Positions 17,195-25,635 of a stretch of 64,000 bases of DNA are shown one piece after another. Position numbers and translations under genes: made by a program. This DNA is from Flavimaribacter sediminis. Lineage in GTDB: Bacteria > Pseudomonadota > Alphaproteobacteria > Rhizobiales > Rhizobiaceae. The stretch is from assembly GCF_019492055.1 (NCBI RefSeq), contig NZ_JAICBX010000003.1, positions 62,001-126,000 of the forward strand, read 5' to 3'. The notes beneath the pieces were generated by a model. That model saw nothing but the letters and a program-made list of their open reading frames with translations. It did not search any database and was not told the DNA's origin. Within the stretch, counting starts at the first letter, position 1, and each line of letters starts with the position of its first letter.

Positions 17195-18073
17195 TCATGG
17201 ATTGAAGCGCCAGTCCTCCGCCACGAAAGCAAATCCGCAGCCACGCCGGTCGACGTGGCCAAGCGTAGGAAATGGCAGATGCGAAGCGGACATCAGCCAT
17301 TTCTCGGTCGCGATCATGTCCAGCCCGCGCCTGCGCGAGGCGATGGCGGCATCGGCGTCCACGTCGAAGGTGAAGTTCTGGTCGAGGATGTGGAAACTAT
17401 AGACCGGCGAATAGACGAGATCGCCGGCCAGGAAGAGCTGATCGCCGTTGCTTTCGATCATGAACCCGGAATGCCCAGGGGTGTGGCCGGTCAGCGGCAT
17501 GGCGGTGATTCCGGGCTGCACCTGACCCTCCTTATCGAACAACCTCAGGTTCGGGTACAGCTCAGGCACCGTGCGCGCTCGTAACAACCAGGGGCGGTTG
17601 CGCTCAGTGCTGCGCTGCATCGCGAGATCACCCATGAAATAATCGAACTCGGCCTGATGCATAATGATTTCGGCGTTCGGAAACACCGCTCCGCCCTCGT
17701 CGAGTAGTCCGCCGATATGGTCGGCATGCATATGGGTGATCAGGATCGCGTCGATGGAGTCAGGCCGGATCCCCGCATATTTCATATTGAACTGCAAAAA
17801 ACCCGACGTCGGCCCGAACAGCGGTCCGCAACCGGCGTCAACCATCACCCGGCGCTTGCCGTCATCGACGATATAGACGACCGTACCCATCCGAAATGGG
17901 CCCGATGGCAGGAAAGCCTCTGAAGTCAGCCGAGCCAGTTGGTCGGCTCCCCCCGAGAAGTAGGACGGATCCGCCTCGAGGTAGCCGTCGGAAATGATTG
18001 TCACCATAAATGAGCCGATGCGGCGGCGATAGATCGCTGGAGTCTGGTGTATTTTTGAAAAATTATCAACCAT
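17195..18073 (-). CDS. MBL-fold hydrolase, methyl-parathion-hydrolase / lactonase-like
   Basis: A 292-aa metallo-beta-lactamase-fold protein. Metal ligands appear in ILITHMHADHIGGLLD (HxHxDH), in the LTGHTPGHSGFMI segment and in the AGDLVYSPVYSF segment, and the tail ASHLPFPTLGHVDRRG supplies the last His. This arrangement resembles the methyl parathion hydrolase / AHL-lactonase-like group, so an ester, lactone or phosphoester substrate is plausible. No signal peptide is evident. It faces the GMC gene and is divergent from the acyl-CoA dehydrogenase operon, sharing an operator-bearing promoter region with it. A paralogue with a Tat-like leader is at 28,046. Confidence 0.87.
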   Translation of the reverse strand: MVDNFSKIHQTPAIYRRRIGSFMVTIISDGYLEADPSYFSGGADQLARLTSEAFLPSGPFRMGTVVYIVDDGKRRVMVDAGCGPLFGPTSGFLQFNMKYAGIRPDSIDAILITHMHADHIGGLLDEGGAVFPNAEIIMHQAEFDYFMGDLAMQRSTERNRPWLLRARTVPELYPNLRLFDKEGQVQPGITAMPLTGHTPGHSGFMIESNGDQLFLAGDLVYSPVYSFHILDQNFTFDVDADAAIASRRRGLDMIATEKWLMSASHLPFPTLGHVDRRGCGFAFVAEDWRFNP

Positions 18074-18168
18074 TTAATATTTCCTCTTCTATCGGGAAGA
18101 AAAGTCTATCAAGACATATATTTACAGCTACATCATCGAAACCGAAAACGCAATAAGCAGAAAACGAA

Positions 18169-18190
18169 ATAAAAGGTTTGATGTTTTAAT
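18169..18190 (+). promoter_or_regulatory. Operator-like motif, copy 3 of 3
   Basis: AAAAGGTTTGATGTTTTAAT, flanked by ATAAAA and TTTTAA arms, in the divergent region between the MBL hydrolase (leftward) and the acyl-CoA dehydrogenase operon (rightward). It is the third occurrence of the island-1 motif and would link the main catabolic operon to the same regulator. Confidence 0.55.
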
Positions 18191-18261
18191 TCGATTGATG
18201 TTTAATGCTCAAATATGCGGGTCGCCAATCTGACCCGTCGACTTCACGGGGTATAATTACG

Positions 18262-19461
18262 ATGACCGGAACTAGCGACGACGATGGAATGCTTGGCTGG
18301 GAAATGCCGGAAGAGCTACGCGCGTTGCGCGACATGGTGCGCAAGTTCATGACCAACGAGGTCCGTCCGGCTGAAGAGACGTTGCCGTTGGATTCGTTCC
18401 AGTTTCCCGAGGACATGCTGGAAAAGCTGCGAGATCATGCGCGTGCGCTCGGGCTGTGGTATGTGCAGTCGCCTGCAGAACATGGCGGAGCCGGCCTGAG
18501 CCTGCTGGGCCAGGTCGTGGTGGCCGAAGAGGCCGCCAAATGCCGGATGGGCGCCTATGTGCCGGCGGGCGGTGCATTCGGTTATGACCCGCCGAACGTC
18601 ATCTTCAAAGGAACGCCGGACCAGATCGCTCGTTATGCCAAGCCGTGTATCGCCAATGGCGACAAGACATTCGTTGCTATCTCCGAGCCAAGCGGCGGCT
18701 CTGATCCGGCACGGTCGATCCGAACGCGGGCGGTGCGTGATGGCGACGACTATGTCCTGAATGGCACCAAGGTCTGGATCACCGGTGCAGGACAGGCGAA
18801 GTGGGGCGTCGTCTTCGCCCGAACGGGTAACCACAACGAGCGCGGGGGAATCACCAGTTTCATTGTCGACGTTAACACGCCTGGCCTTAGTTTGGAGCCG
18901 ATCGAGGTGATCCGATCCTATTCGCCCTATCAGCTTACCTTCGAGGATTGCCGGATTCCCTCGGCCAACCGCCTGGGTGAAGAAGGCCAGGGTTTTGCGT
19001 TGGCGGAGGACTGGCTGGTTCATCAACGCGTTCCTTACTCGGCGACCTGTATCGGCACTGCGCAGGCGGCGTTGGACATCGCGCTGGACTGGACGCGAGA
19101 CCGCGTCACCTTTGGAAAGAAACTGGCCGATCACCAGGCAATCCAGTGGATGCTGGCCGATAGCGAGGTTGATCTGCGCGCAGCGAGACTTCTGGTTTAT
19201 CAAGCGGCGTGGCGCGCAGAGCGCGGCGCGAATATCAAGCTCGAGGCGTCGGTGGCCAAGCTTTTCGCCAGCGAGGCGGCAAATCGTGTAGTCGACCGTT
19301 GCGTGCAAATACTGGGCGGCATGGGCGTGGCGAAGGAACTGCCGCTGGAGCGCTGGTTTCGGGAGACGCGGATAAAGCGGATAGGTGAAGGTCCTTCGGA
19401 AGTGCACCGTATGGTGATCGCACGCGACCTGATCCGCAACGGCAGCCGCGAGGTCGATTGA
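18262..19461 (+). CDS. Acyl-CoA dehydrogenase
   Basis: About 399 aa from ATG 18,262 (MTGTSDDDGMLGWEMPEELRAL); an earlier in-frame ATG at 18,205 is less likely because it lies close to the operator motif. The ACAD signatures are present: AISEPSGGSDPARSIRTRA, NGTKVWITGAGQAKWGVVFARTG, and the C-terminal VDRCVQILGGMGVAKELPLERWFRETRIKRIGEGPSEVHRMVIAR, in which the Glu of GEG matches the catalytic base position. It should introduce an alpha,beta double bond into an acyl-CoA, passing electrons to ETF. First gene of a tightly packed nine-gene operon; its stop overlaps the next ATG. Confidence 0.92.
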   Translation: MTGTSDDDGMLGWEMPEELRALRDMVRKFMTNEVRPAEETLPLDSFQFPEDMLEKLRDHARALGLWYVQSPAEHGGAGLSLLGQVVVAEEAAKCRMGAYVPAGGAFGYDPPNVIFKGTPDQIARYAKPCIANGDKTFVAISEPSGGSDPARSIRTRAVRDGDDYVLNGTKVWITGAGQAKWGVVFARTGNHNERGGITSFIVDVNTPGLSLEPIEVIRSYSPYQLTFEDCRIPSANRLGEEGQGFALAEDWLVHQRVPYSATCIGTAQAALDIALDWTRDRVTFGKKLADHQAIQWMLADSEVDLRAARLLVYQAAWRAERGANIKLEASVAKLFASEAANRVVDRCVQILGGMGVAKELPLERWFRETRIKRIGEGPSEVHRMVIARDLIRNGSREVD

Positions 19462-20234
19462 TGTCGATCGACCTTTTAACAACCGGCCACATTGCGCGGA
19501 TCACTCTGAACCGGCCGGAACGCATGAACGCATTGGATGGCGCGCATTATACGGCGCTGGCCGAGGCCTGGACGGCGGTGCGCGACGACGACGCAATACG
19601 CGCCGTGGTGGTCACCGGTTCGGGCGACAAGGCATTTTGCGCCGGGGCCGATCTGAACGGGTTCACCAATACCGGACCGCCGCTGTCGGAACTCTGGAAT
19701 CCGCAGCAGGGGATGCTGCTGAACCGGGGAATCGAGCTGTACAAACCAGTACTGGCGGCCGTGAACGGTTATTGTCTCGGTGGAGGCATGACGCTGTTGA
19801 TGGCGACAGACCTGCGCCTGGCAATCCCGTCCGCGACATTCGCAGTAACCGAAGTAAAGCGTGGTGTAATCGCAGCAAATGGCGGCACCCAGAGGATCTT
19901 GAAGCAACTGCCGCATGCCATCGGCATGGAATTGTTGCTGACCGGACGCAGCATGGATGCAGAGGAGGCTTTGCATTGGGGGTTGATCAATCGCATCGTG
20001 CCGAAGGAGCAGTTGGACGACGCTGCGATGGAATTGGCCGAAGCGTTGGCCGCCAATGCCCCGCTTGCCATGCGCGCATCGAAAGAACTGGCATTGCGTA
20101 GCTATGACATGGACCTTCAGGCAGGTCTGCGGGCTGAACAGATGGCAAACCGGCTCATGCAGACGACCCAGGATGTGAAGGAAGGCGCGCGCGCATTCGC
20201 GGAAAAGCGCCCGCCGGTTTTCAAAGGGAAGTAG
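19461..20234 (+). CDS. Enoyl-CoA hydratase (crotonase family)
   Basis: A 257-aa crotonase-fold protein starting at the ATG whose A is the last base of the upstream stop. The oxyanion-hole segments GDKAFCAGADLNGF and GYCLGGGMTLLMATDLRLA are intact. Both acid positions of true hydratases seem to be kept: the Glu in VTEVKRGVI and the Glu in GMELLLTGR. It would hydrate the enoyl-CoA made by the upstream dehydrogenase to a 3-hydroxyacyl-CoA. Two bases separate it from the CoA-transferase gene. Confidence 0.9.
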   Translation: MSIDLLTTGHIARITLNRPERMNALDGAHYTALAEAWTAVRDDDAIRAVVVTGSGDKAFCAGADLNGFTNTGPPLSELWNPQQGMLLNRGIELYKPVLAAVNGYCLGGGMTLLMATDLRLAIPSATFAVTEVKRGVIAANGGTQRILKQLPHAIGMELLLTGRSMDAEEALHWGLINRIVPKEQLDDAAMELAEALAANAPLAMRASKELALRSYDMDLQAGLRAEQMANRLMQTTQDVKEGARAFAEKRPPVFKGK

Positions 20235-20236
20235 AG

Positions 20237-21433
20237 ATGAACACAACCGGACCCCTGCACAACGTCATCATCATCGACGTGGGGCAAATTTATAACGGTC
20301 CATACTGCACGTTTCTGCTGGCCATGGCAGGGGCCAAGGTGATCAAGATCGAACCGCCCCGGGGCGATCCGCTACGGCGGCGCACAGTGGTGGGAGGCGC
20401 CGCCCTTCCCTTTGCGATGCTGAATTCGAACAAGGACATGGTGTCGTTGGACCTCAAGTCCCAGCGTGGCAAGGAGATTTTTCGACAGATGGTGATGCGC
20501 GCCGATGCTGTGGTCGAAAACTATGCGCCGGGCACGATGGAAAGGCTGGGCGTCGGCTACGAGGATCTCAAGGCTATCAAGCCGGATATCGTCTACGCAG
20601 CCGGATCCGGCTATGGCCGCTCAGGGCCCAAGTCACGCTATCCTGCAATGGATTTGACAGTGCAGGCGATGACAGGCGTGATGAGCACCACCGGGTTTCC
20701 CGACCGACCGCCGGTCAAGGCAGGACCTGCGATCGCCGACTTCTTTGGTGGCGTACACCTCTACGCCGGTCTGGTGACAGCGTTGTATGACCGTGCCGTG
20801 ACGGGAAACGGACGGCTGGTCGAAGTGGCGATGATGGAGGCGCTTTATCCGTCGCTCAGTTCCTCGCTGGGTCTGTATTATGGCAGTCACGGCGATATTC
20901 CTCCGCGAACCGGCAATCGGCATGCCGGACTAGCCGAGGCTCCATACAATGTCTACCCGACGACAGACGGGCACATCGCGATCATTTGCGTGTCTGACCA
21001 GCACTGGATCAACCTTACACAAGCGATGAAACGGAACGATCTCGCTGAAGACCCGACCCTGGAGACCCTTAAACAGAGGGTCGAACGGATGGACGACGTC
21101 GATAGGCTGGTGTCGGAATTCACAAGCCAGTATCCAAAGCAGGAGTTGTTTGATCTGCTATCGGAACACCGCGTTCCCTGTGCGCCCGTGCGAACGCTGG
21201 ACGAAGTGGTCAACGATGACCATCTGCACGCACGCGGAGCGCTGGAATGGATCGACCATCCGATGTACGGACGGCTTGCCCTACCGCGTTCGGCGCTGCG
21301 ATTCCACGGCCAGGAGACGGTCGAACTGCGGCCGTCGGGCGAACTGGGTCGCGACAATGACGCCGTCTATGGCGACTGGTTGGGTCTTTCTCGGAAGGAT
21401 GTCGCCTCTTTGTACGAAGAAGGCGTCATCTGA
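20237..21433 (+). CDS. CaiB/BaiF family (class III) CoA-transferase
   Basis: A 398-aa class III CoA-transferase. The start region VIIIDVGQIYNGPYCTFLLAMAGAKVIKIEPPRGDPLRRR and the catalytic-Asp region (YPAMDLTVQAMTGVMSTTGFPDRPPVKAG) are typical. Such enzymes move CoA between carboxylates via a mixed anhydride on Asp, so this is the likely activation step that feeds the acid substrate of the operon into CoA metabolism. Its stop overlaps the next start by one base. Confidence 0.93.
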   Translation: MNTTGPLHNVIIIDVGQIYNGPYCTFLLAMAGAKVIKIEPPRGDPLRRRTVVGGAALPFAMLNSNKDMVSLDLKSQRGKEIFRQMVMRADAVVENYAPGTMERLGVGYEDLKAIKPDIVYAAGSGYGRSGPKSRYPAMDLTVQAMTGVMSTTGFPDRPPVKAGPAIADFFGGVHLYAGLVTALYDRAVTGNGRLVEVAMMEALYPSLSSSLGLYYGSHGDIPPRTGNRHAGLAEAPYNVYPTTDGHIAIICVSDQHWINLTQAMKRNDLAEDPTLETLKQRVERMDDVDRLVSEFTSQYPKQELFDLLSEHRVPCAPVRTLDEVVNDDHLHARGALEWIDHPMYGRLALPRSALRFHGQETVELRPSGELGRDNDAVYGDWLGLSRKDVASLYEEGVI

Positions 21434-22557
21434 TGCGCGGGCAGGTCGTTATTGCGGGCATCGGGCAAACCGAGTTCGGCAATCTGCCGGGGCGGTCGAC
21501 TTATTCACTGAATGCAGAAGCGGTGCGTCACGCGCTGAACGATGCCGGAATCCCCAAAGACCGTGTCGACGGGTTGTTCGTCAAGTTCCCGACCTCGCGG
21601 TTCGAGTTCATGTATGGCCAGAAACTGGCCGAGACTCTGGGTATTGTACCACGGATCGGCGGGGTCTGGGACCAGGGAGGAGCCGCCAATGCTTCGATGG
21701 TAGGCTATGCGGCGATGGCGATTGCCGCCGGACAATGTGATGTGGCGGTAGTTACATTTGCCGACAATCCGAAGTCGGGTACTCGCCAGGCCTATGACAA
21801 AGCCTGGGGCCACGACCAGATTTACGGCTGGTTCGGCATCCCCGCCGGTTATGCGATGATCGCTCAGCGTCATATGGGGCAGTATGGAACCACAGCCGAA
21901 CAATTAGGTGCGATTTCGGTAACTTGCAGGACGAACGGTGCGAGAAACCCGCGCGCGCAGTTGCAAAAACCACTGACGTTGGCCGATTATATGGACAGCC
22001 CGATGATCGTCGAGCCGTTGCGGCGCGACGACTGCTGTCTGGTCTCGGATGGCGGAGCGGCGGTGGTGCTGACCAGCGCCGAATTCGCTCGGCGTGAAGG
22101 GCTGGATAAAACGGTGCCGATCCTCGGTTTCGGACAGGGTCAAACGTCGTGGGAAGTGGCCCAGCGCCCGGACCTGACGACCACAGCGGCCAAGGCGTCG
22201 GCTGAAACTGCGTTTGCAATGGCGGGGCTTACGCCGCGCGATGTGGATGTCGCACAGATTTACGACTGTTTTACTATCACAGCACTGATGTCGCTGGAAG
22301 ATTACGGGTTCTGCAAGCCCGGCCAAGGCGGCGATTTCTGTGCATCTGGCGCTATCGCGCTGGACGGCGAGTTGCCGATCAATACCTCGGGCGGACTGCT
22401 ATCGGAAACCGGAATGCCCGGGATGCAGCTGATAATAGAGGGTGTGCGTCAGATGCGCGGCGACGCTGCAAATCAGGTCTCCGGCGCCCGGACCTGTGCG
22501 ATTTCAAACCAGGGTGGGGTGATGCATACCCACGCGACACTCATCCTCGGACAGTAA
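21433..22557 (+). CDS. Thiolase-like (SCP-x/Ltp2-type) protein lacking the usual nucleophilic Cys
   Basis: A 374-aa thiolase-fold protein of the lipid-transfer-protein branch. Where thiolases place the nucleophilic Cys (an NxCxSG-like turn before a helix), this protein has QGGAANASMVGYAAMAIAAG (residues ~81-100), with no Cys. The usual GHP motif near the C terminus reads GGLLSETGMPGMQ. Cys-less members such as Ltp2 work as retro-aldolases on 3-hydroxyacyl-CoA together with a DUF35 partner. The next gene encodes a DUF35 protein, so a retro-aldol role fits (inference). The reaction would give an aldehyde or ketone plus a shorter acyl-CoA. Confidence 0.85.
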   Translation: MRGQVVIAGIGQTEFGNLPGRSTYSLNAEAVRHALNDAGIPKDRVDGLFVKFPTSRFEFMYGQKLAETLGIVPRIGGVWDQGGAANASMVGYAAMAIAAGQCDVAVVTFADNPKSGTRQAYDKAWGHDQIYGWFGIPAGYAMIAQRHMGQYGTTAEQLGAISVTCRTNGARNPRAQLQKPLTLADYMDSPMIVEPLRRDDCCLVSDGGAAVVLTSAEFARREGLDKTVPILGFGQGQTSWEVAQRPDLTTTAAKASAETAFAMAGLTPRDVDVAQIYDCFTITALMSLEDYGFCKPGQGGDFCASGAIALDGELPINTSGGLLSETGMPGMQLIIEGVRQMRGDAANQVSGARTCAISNQGGVMHTHATLILGQ

Positions 22558-22570
22558 AGGAACGACGACG

Positions 22571-23002
22571 TTGAACGCCCCCGATAACTTCCCCACCCCG
22601 GTGATCGACGCACTGAACGCTCCCTATTGGGATGCTTTGGGCCAAGGACATCTATCCTATCAGCACTGCAAGACTTGCAGCAATTCCTGGCTTCCGGCAC
22701 GCAGCGAATGCCCCGGATGTCTCGACACCAATTGGTGCTGGCAAACCGCCTCGGGAGACGCCAGACTTGTCAGCTGGGTTGTCTATCACCGTGCCTTCGA
22801 CCCGGCATTTCAGGAACGGCTGCCGTATAACGTTGCCATAGTGGAGTTGGACGAGGGCCCGCGGCTGATCTCAAATATCGTCGGGCTGGATGCCAAACAG
22901 GACATCGGCTCTCAGTTGCGGATCGACCAACCGTTGCAACTGGCGATCCGCCATGAACACGGGGTGGCTATCCCGGCCTTCGTAATAAAGGCTGTGCAAT
23001 GA
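22571..23002 (+). CDS. DUF35 OB-fold, Zn-ribbon acyl-CoA-associated protein
   Basis: A 143-aa protein starting at TTG with AAGGAA nine bases upstream. A zinc ribbon is formed by Cys33, Cys36, Cys47 and Cys50 (CKTC...CPGC), followed by an OB-fold half (SGDARLVSWVVYHRAFDPAF; PYNVAIVELDEGPRLISNIVG). DUF35 proteins are partners of thiolase-like or MaoC-like enzymes and often complete the active site or hold the CoA tail. The direct pairing with the upstream Cys-less thiolase-like protein is the expected arrangement. Its end overlaps the next ATG by four bases. Confidence 0.9.
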   Translation: MNAPDNFPTPVIDALNAPYWDALGQGHLSYQHCKTCSNSWLPARSECPGCLDTNWCWQTASGDARLVSWVVYHRAFDPAFQERLPYNVAIVELDEGPRLISNIVGLDAKQDIGSQLRIDQPLQLAIRHEHGVAIPAFVIKAVQ

Positions 23003-23952
23003 GCCTATCGGACAAGATAATCATTACCTGTGCGGTTACCGGCTCGATCCATACACCGTCAATGTCGCCGCATTTGCCGATTACGCCCGATGAAATCGTC
23101 GCATCGGCGCTCGGAGCCGCCGAGGCGGGAGCTGCTATACTGCATTTGCACGCCCGCAATCCGGAGACTGGCCGTCCTGACCAGAGCCCGGAAGCCTTTG
23201 CGCCGATCCTGTGCGAATTATCGCAGCGGACCGACGCGGTGCTTAACCTGACCACGGGCGGTGCACCCACGATGACAGTGGCCGAGCGGATCAAGCCTGT
23301 AGTCGAACATCAGCCTGAACTGGCTTCAATGAATATGGGCAGCATGAATTTCGGCCTCTATCCGATGCTGGACCGCTACACCGAGTTCAAACACAGCTGG
23401 GAGCCAGAATATCTCGAAGGAAGCCGGGCGAATATCTTTCGCAATTCGCTATCAGATATCGAACAGGCGATGGCCGCCTGCGGTAGAAACGGAACACGGT
23501 TCGAGTTTGAATGCTACGATATCGGTCACCTGTACACGCTTGCGCATTTCGTGGCGCGCGGGCTAGTGACACCGCCCTTCTTTGTGCAGAGCGTTTTCGG
23601 CCTGTTGGGTGGAATTGGGAACCACGGAGAAGACATCGCTCATATGCGCCGTACGGCCGATCGGTTGTTCGGCGACGATTATCGCTGGTCGGTTCTGGGA
23701 GCCGGGCGGCATCAGATGCGGGTGGCGGCGGCGGGGTTGACCCTGGGCGGAAATATTCGTGTCGGGCTTGAGGACAACCTGTGGGCCGGCAAGGGCCGGC
23801 TGTCCGTATCGAACCGCGAACAGGTGGATATCGCCCACGCGCTGGTCGAGGGATTGGGCTTGTCTGTGGCGACTCCGGATGAGGCGCGCGCGATCCTGGG
23901 GCTAAAAGGGTGTGCGAAGACCGGATTTTTGAACAGAGGAGCCATGATGTGA
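22999..23952 (+). CDS. BKACE (beta-keto acid cleavage enzyme, DUF849), island-1 copy
   Basis: A 317-aa TIM-barrel enzyme of the family founded by 3-keto-5-aminohexanoate cleavage enzyme (Kce). Zinc ligands are His49 and His51 in ILHLHARNPETGRP and the Glu of RVGLEDNLW. Family members condense a beta-keto acid with acetyl-CoA and split it to acetoacetate plus a new acyl-CoA. The variable residues that set substrate charge cannot be mapped by eye. It is coupled by ATGA to the DUF35 gene and by GTGA to the SDR gene. By eye it is roughly half identical to the island-2 copy at 43,035. Confidence 0.92.
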   Translation: MSLSDKIIITCAVTGSIHTPSMSPHLPITPDEIVASALGAAEAGAAILHLHARNPETGRPDQSPEAFAPILCELSQRTDAVLNLTTGGAPTMTVAERIKPVVEHQPELASMNMGSMNFGLYPMLDRYTEFKHSWEPEYLEGSRANIFRNSLSDIEQAMAACGRNGTRFEFECYDIGHLYTLAHFVARGLVTPPFFVQSVFGLLGGIGNHGEDIAHMRRTADRLFGDDYRWSVLGAGRHQMRVAAAGLTLGGNIRVGLEDNLWAGKGRLSVSNREQVDIAHALVEGLGLSVATPDEARAILGLKGCAKTGFLNRGAMM

Positions 23953-24731
23953 CCGAGAAATCGAGCAAACCCGTCGCCTTTGTAACCGGAGCTAGCCAGG
24001 GTATCGGCCGGGCCATTGCCGAAACATTGGCGGCGCAAAACTATGCGCTGGTGATCGCTGCTCTGGACACACCCGAGTTGGCGGAAACAACCATGGCGTT
24101 GAGAACGGTGACCGAAGTTCTGACCCTGCCCGCCGATTTGGCGGATGCCACCACTGCGCCTGCGCTGATCGCTGAGGCAGTCAAGCGTTTCGGGCGGCTT
24201 GATGCCTTGATCAACTGCGCCGGGGCGACGCGGCGTGGCACCATCACCGATCTCAACGACGCGGACTGGCAGCACGGATTCGCAGTAAAGTTCTTTGGCG
24301 CCATTGCGCTGACCCGCGCAGCTTGGCCGCATCTGCGCGAAGAACGAGGCGCGGTAATCACGATTGCCGGAGCGCTAGCGCATTCGCCGTCGGATTCTTC
24401 GCTGATCGGCGGCACGATCTGCGCCGCACTGCTGAATTTCAACAAGGGACTGGCGGAGACCGGGCGGCGCGACGGGGTGCGGGTGAACGCCATCAACCCC
24501 GGATGGATCGACACTGGACGGCTGGGCAGCATGCTGGAGCAGCGTGCCAGCGATGCGGGGCATAACGATCTGGACCAGGCTGCAAGTGAAATGATCGCCG
24601 ATCTGAAGATCACCCGGTTTGGCCAACCCGGCGACGTCGCAGGGCTGGTCACCTTTCTGCTATCGGATGCAGGCAGCTTCATCCACGGCGCGGCGATCGA
24701 CATCGACGGCGGAATGACCAAGGGCCTGTAA
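23949..24731 (+). CDS. SDR-fold protein with degenerate catalytic residues
   Basis: A 260-aa protein from GTG 23,949 (GAGGAG just upstream; overlaps the BKACE stop by four bases). The cofactor turn TGASQGIGRAIAETL (residues 13-27) and the INCAGAT segment are good SDR features. At the place of the catalytic YxxxK the protein reads GGTIC (Gly154 to Cys158) followed by AALLNFNKGLAE, and no canonical Ser is clear in VITIAGALAHSP. So it may bind NAD(P) without classical dehydrogenase activity, or use other residues. Length and the C-terminal FIHGAAIDIDGGM are otherwise normal. Confidence 0.85.
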   Translation: MTEKSSKPVAFVTGASQGIGRAIAETLAAQNYALVIAALDTPELAETTMALRTVTEVLTLPADLADATTAPALIAEAVKRFGRLDALINCAGATRRGTITDLNDADWQHGFAVKFFGAIALTRAAWPHLREERGAVITIAGALAHSPSDSSLIGGTICAALLNFNKGLAETGRRDGVRVNAINPGWIDTGRLGSMLEQRASDAGHNDLDQAASEMIADLKITRFGQPGDVAGLVTFLLSDAGSFIHGAAIDIDGGMTKGL

Positions 24732-24747
24732 GTGGGAAGGAGCCGAA

Positions 24748-25620
24748 GTGTTTACACTCGACGCAAAGGATTTCAGCTTTGCCGGCGCGGATCTCAGCCG
24801 CCCCGAATGTATTGTAGCTGAGCGAGACGGAACACTGTGGGTGTCGGACAATCGTGGTGCGATCACCCGTATCATTCCGGACGGACAACAGCAGCGGTTG
24901 GGGCGGATGGGCGGTAAGCCCAACGGCATGACGATGGCAGGAGACGGCAGCTTTTTGATGGCCAATATTGCTTTGCGCCGGTTCTATCGGGTATCGCGCA
25001 ATGGCGAGGAAAAGGTGTTTCTGGACACGATCGAGGGCCAACCGGTGGGGGCCGCAAATTTCGTCGAGCGCGACCCGTTGGGGCGGTTGTGGCTGTCCGT
25101 GTCGTCGCGGCTGGAGAACCATCTGGAGGCGCTCGAGTCGGATATTCCGGACGGCTATGTGATCCTGCTCGATGAAAAAGGGCCGAGGATTGTCGCCGAT
25201 GGTTTGCTATTCACCAATGAAGTGCGGCTGGATGCCGAAATGGGCTGGCTGTACATGGCGGAAACCCGCGGCGGGAGGGTATCGCGCGCACCAGTCTTGG
25301 ACGATGGCAGTCTGGGACCACGTGAAATATTCGGACCTGAACCGATCTTTGACGGCGCGCTGATCGATGGTATCCGCTTTGATATGGACGGAAATCTATG
25401 GGTGACCGAAATTACCCGCAACCGGCTCTACATGATCGCCCCCAACGGCACGGCGCATATGGTGTTCGAGGATCCGAGCAGCGAGATCCTGGACCATCCG
25501 TCGAGTCTGACCTTTGCAGGACATGATTTGCGCACTGTGTATGTCGGCGGGTTGGGTCAGACTCGCCTTGCGACGTTCCGGGCGCCAGTAGCCGGGCTGC
25601 CCCCCGCACATTGGGTCTGA
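24748..25620 (+). CDS. SMP-30/gluconolactonase-like lactonase
   Basis: A 290-aa six-bladed propeller of the SMP-30/gluconolaconase/LRE family, starting at GTG with GGAAGGAG upstream. Metal-site segments are recognisable: RPECIVAERDGTLWVSD (Glu near the N terminus), GGKPNGMTMAGDG, FTNEVRLDAEMGWLYMAET (Asn) and DGIRFDMDGNLWVTE (Asp). Likely a calcium- or zinc-dependent lactonase opening a lactone to a hydroxy acid before CoA activation. Six codons separate its stop region from the aldehyde dehydrogenase start. Confidence 0.87.
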   Translation: MFTLDAKDFSFAGADLSRPECIVAERDGTLWVSDNRGAITRIIPDGQQQRLGRMGGKPNGMTMAGDGSFLMANIALRRFYRVSRNGEEKVFLDTIEGQPVGAANFVERDPLGRLWLSVSSRLENHLEALESDIPDGYVILLDEKGPRIVADGLLFTNEVRLDAEMGWLYMAETRGGRVSRAPVLDDGSLGPREIFGPEPIFDGALIDGIRFDMDGNLWVTEITRNRLYMIAPNGTAHMVFEDPSSEILDHPSSLTFAGHDLRTVYVGGLGQTRLATFRAPVAGLPPAHWV

Positions 25621-25635
25621 TTGGGATCGCGAGCA

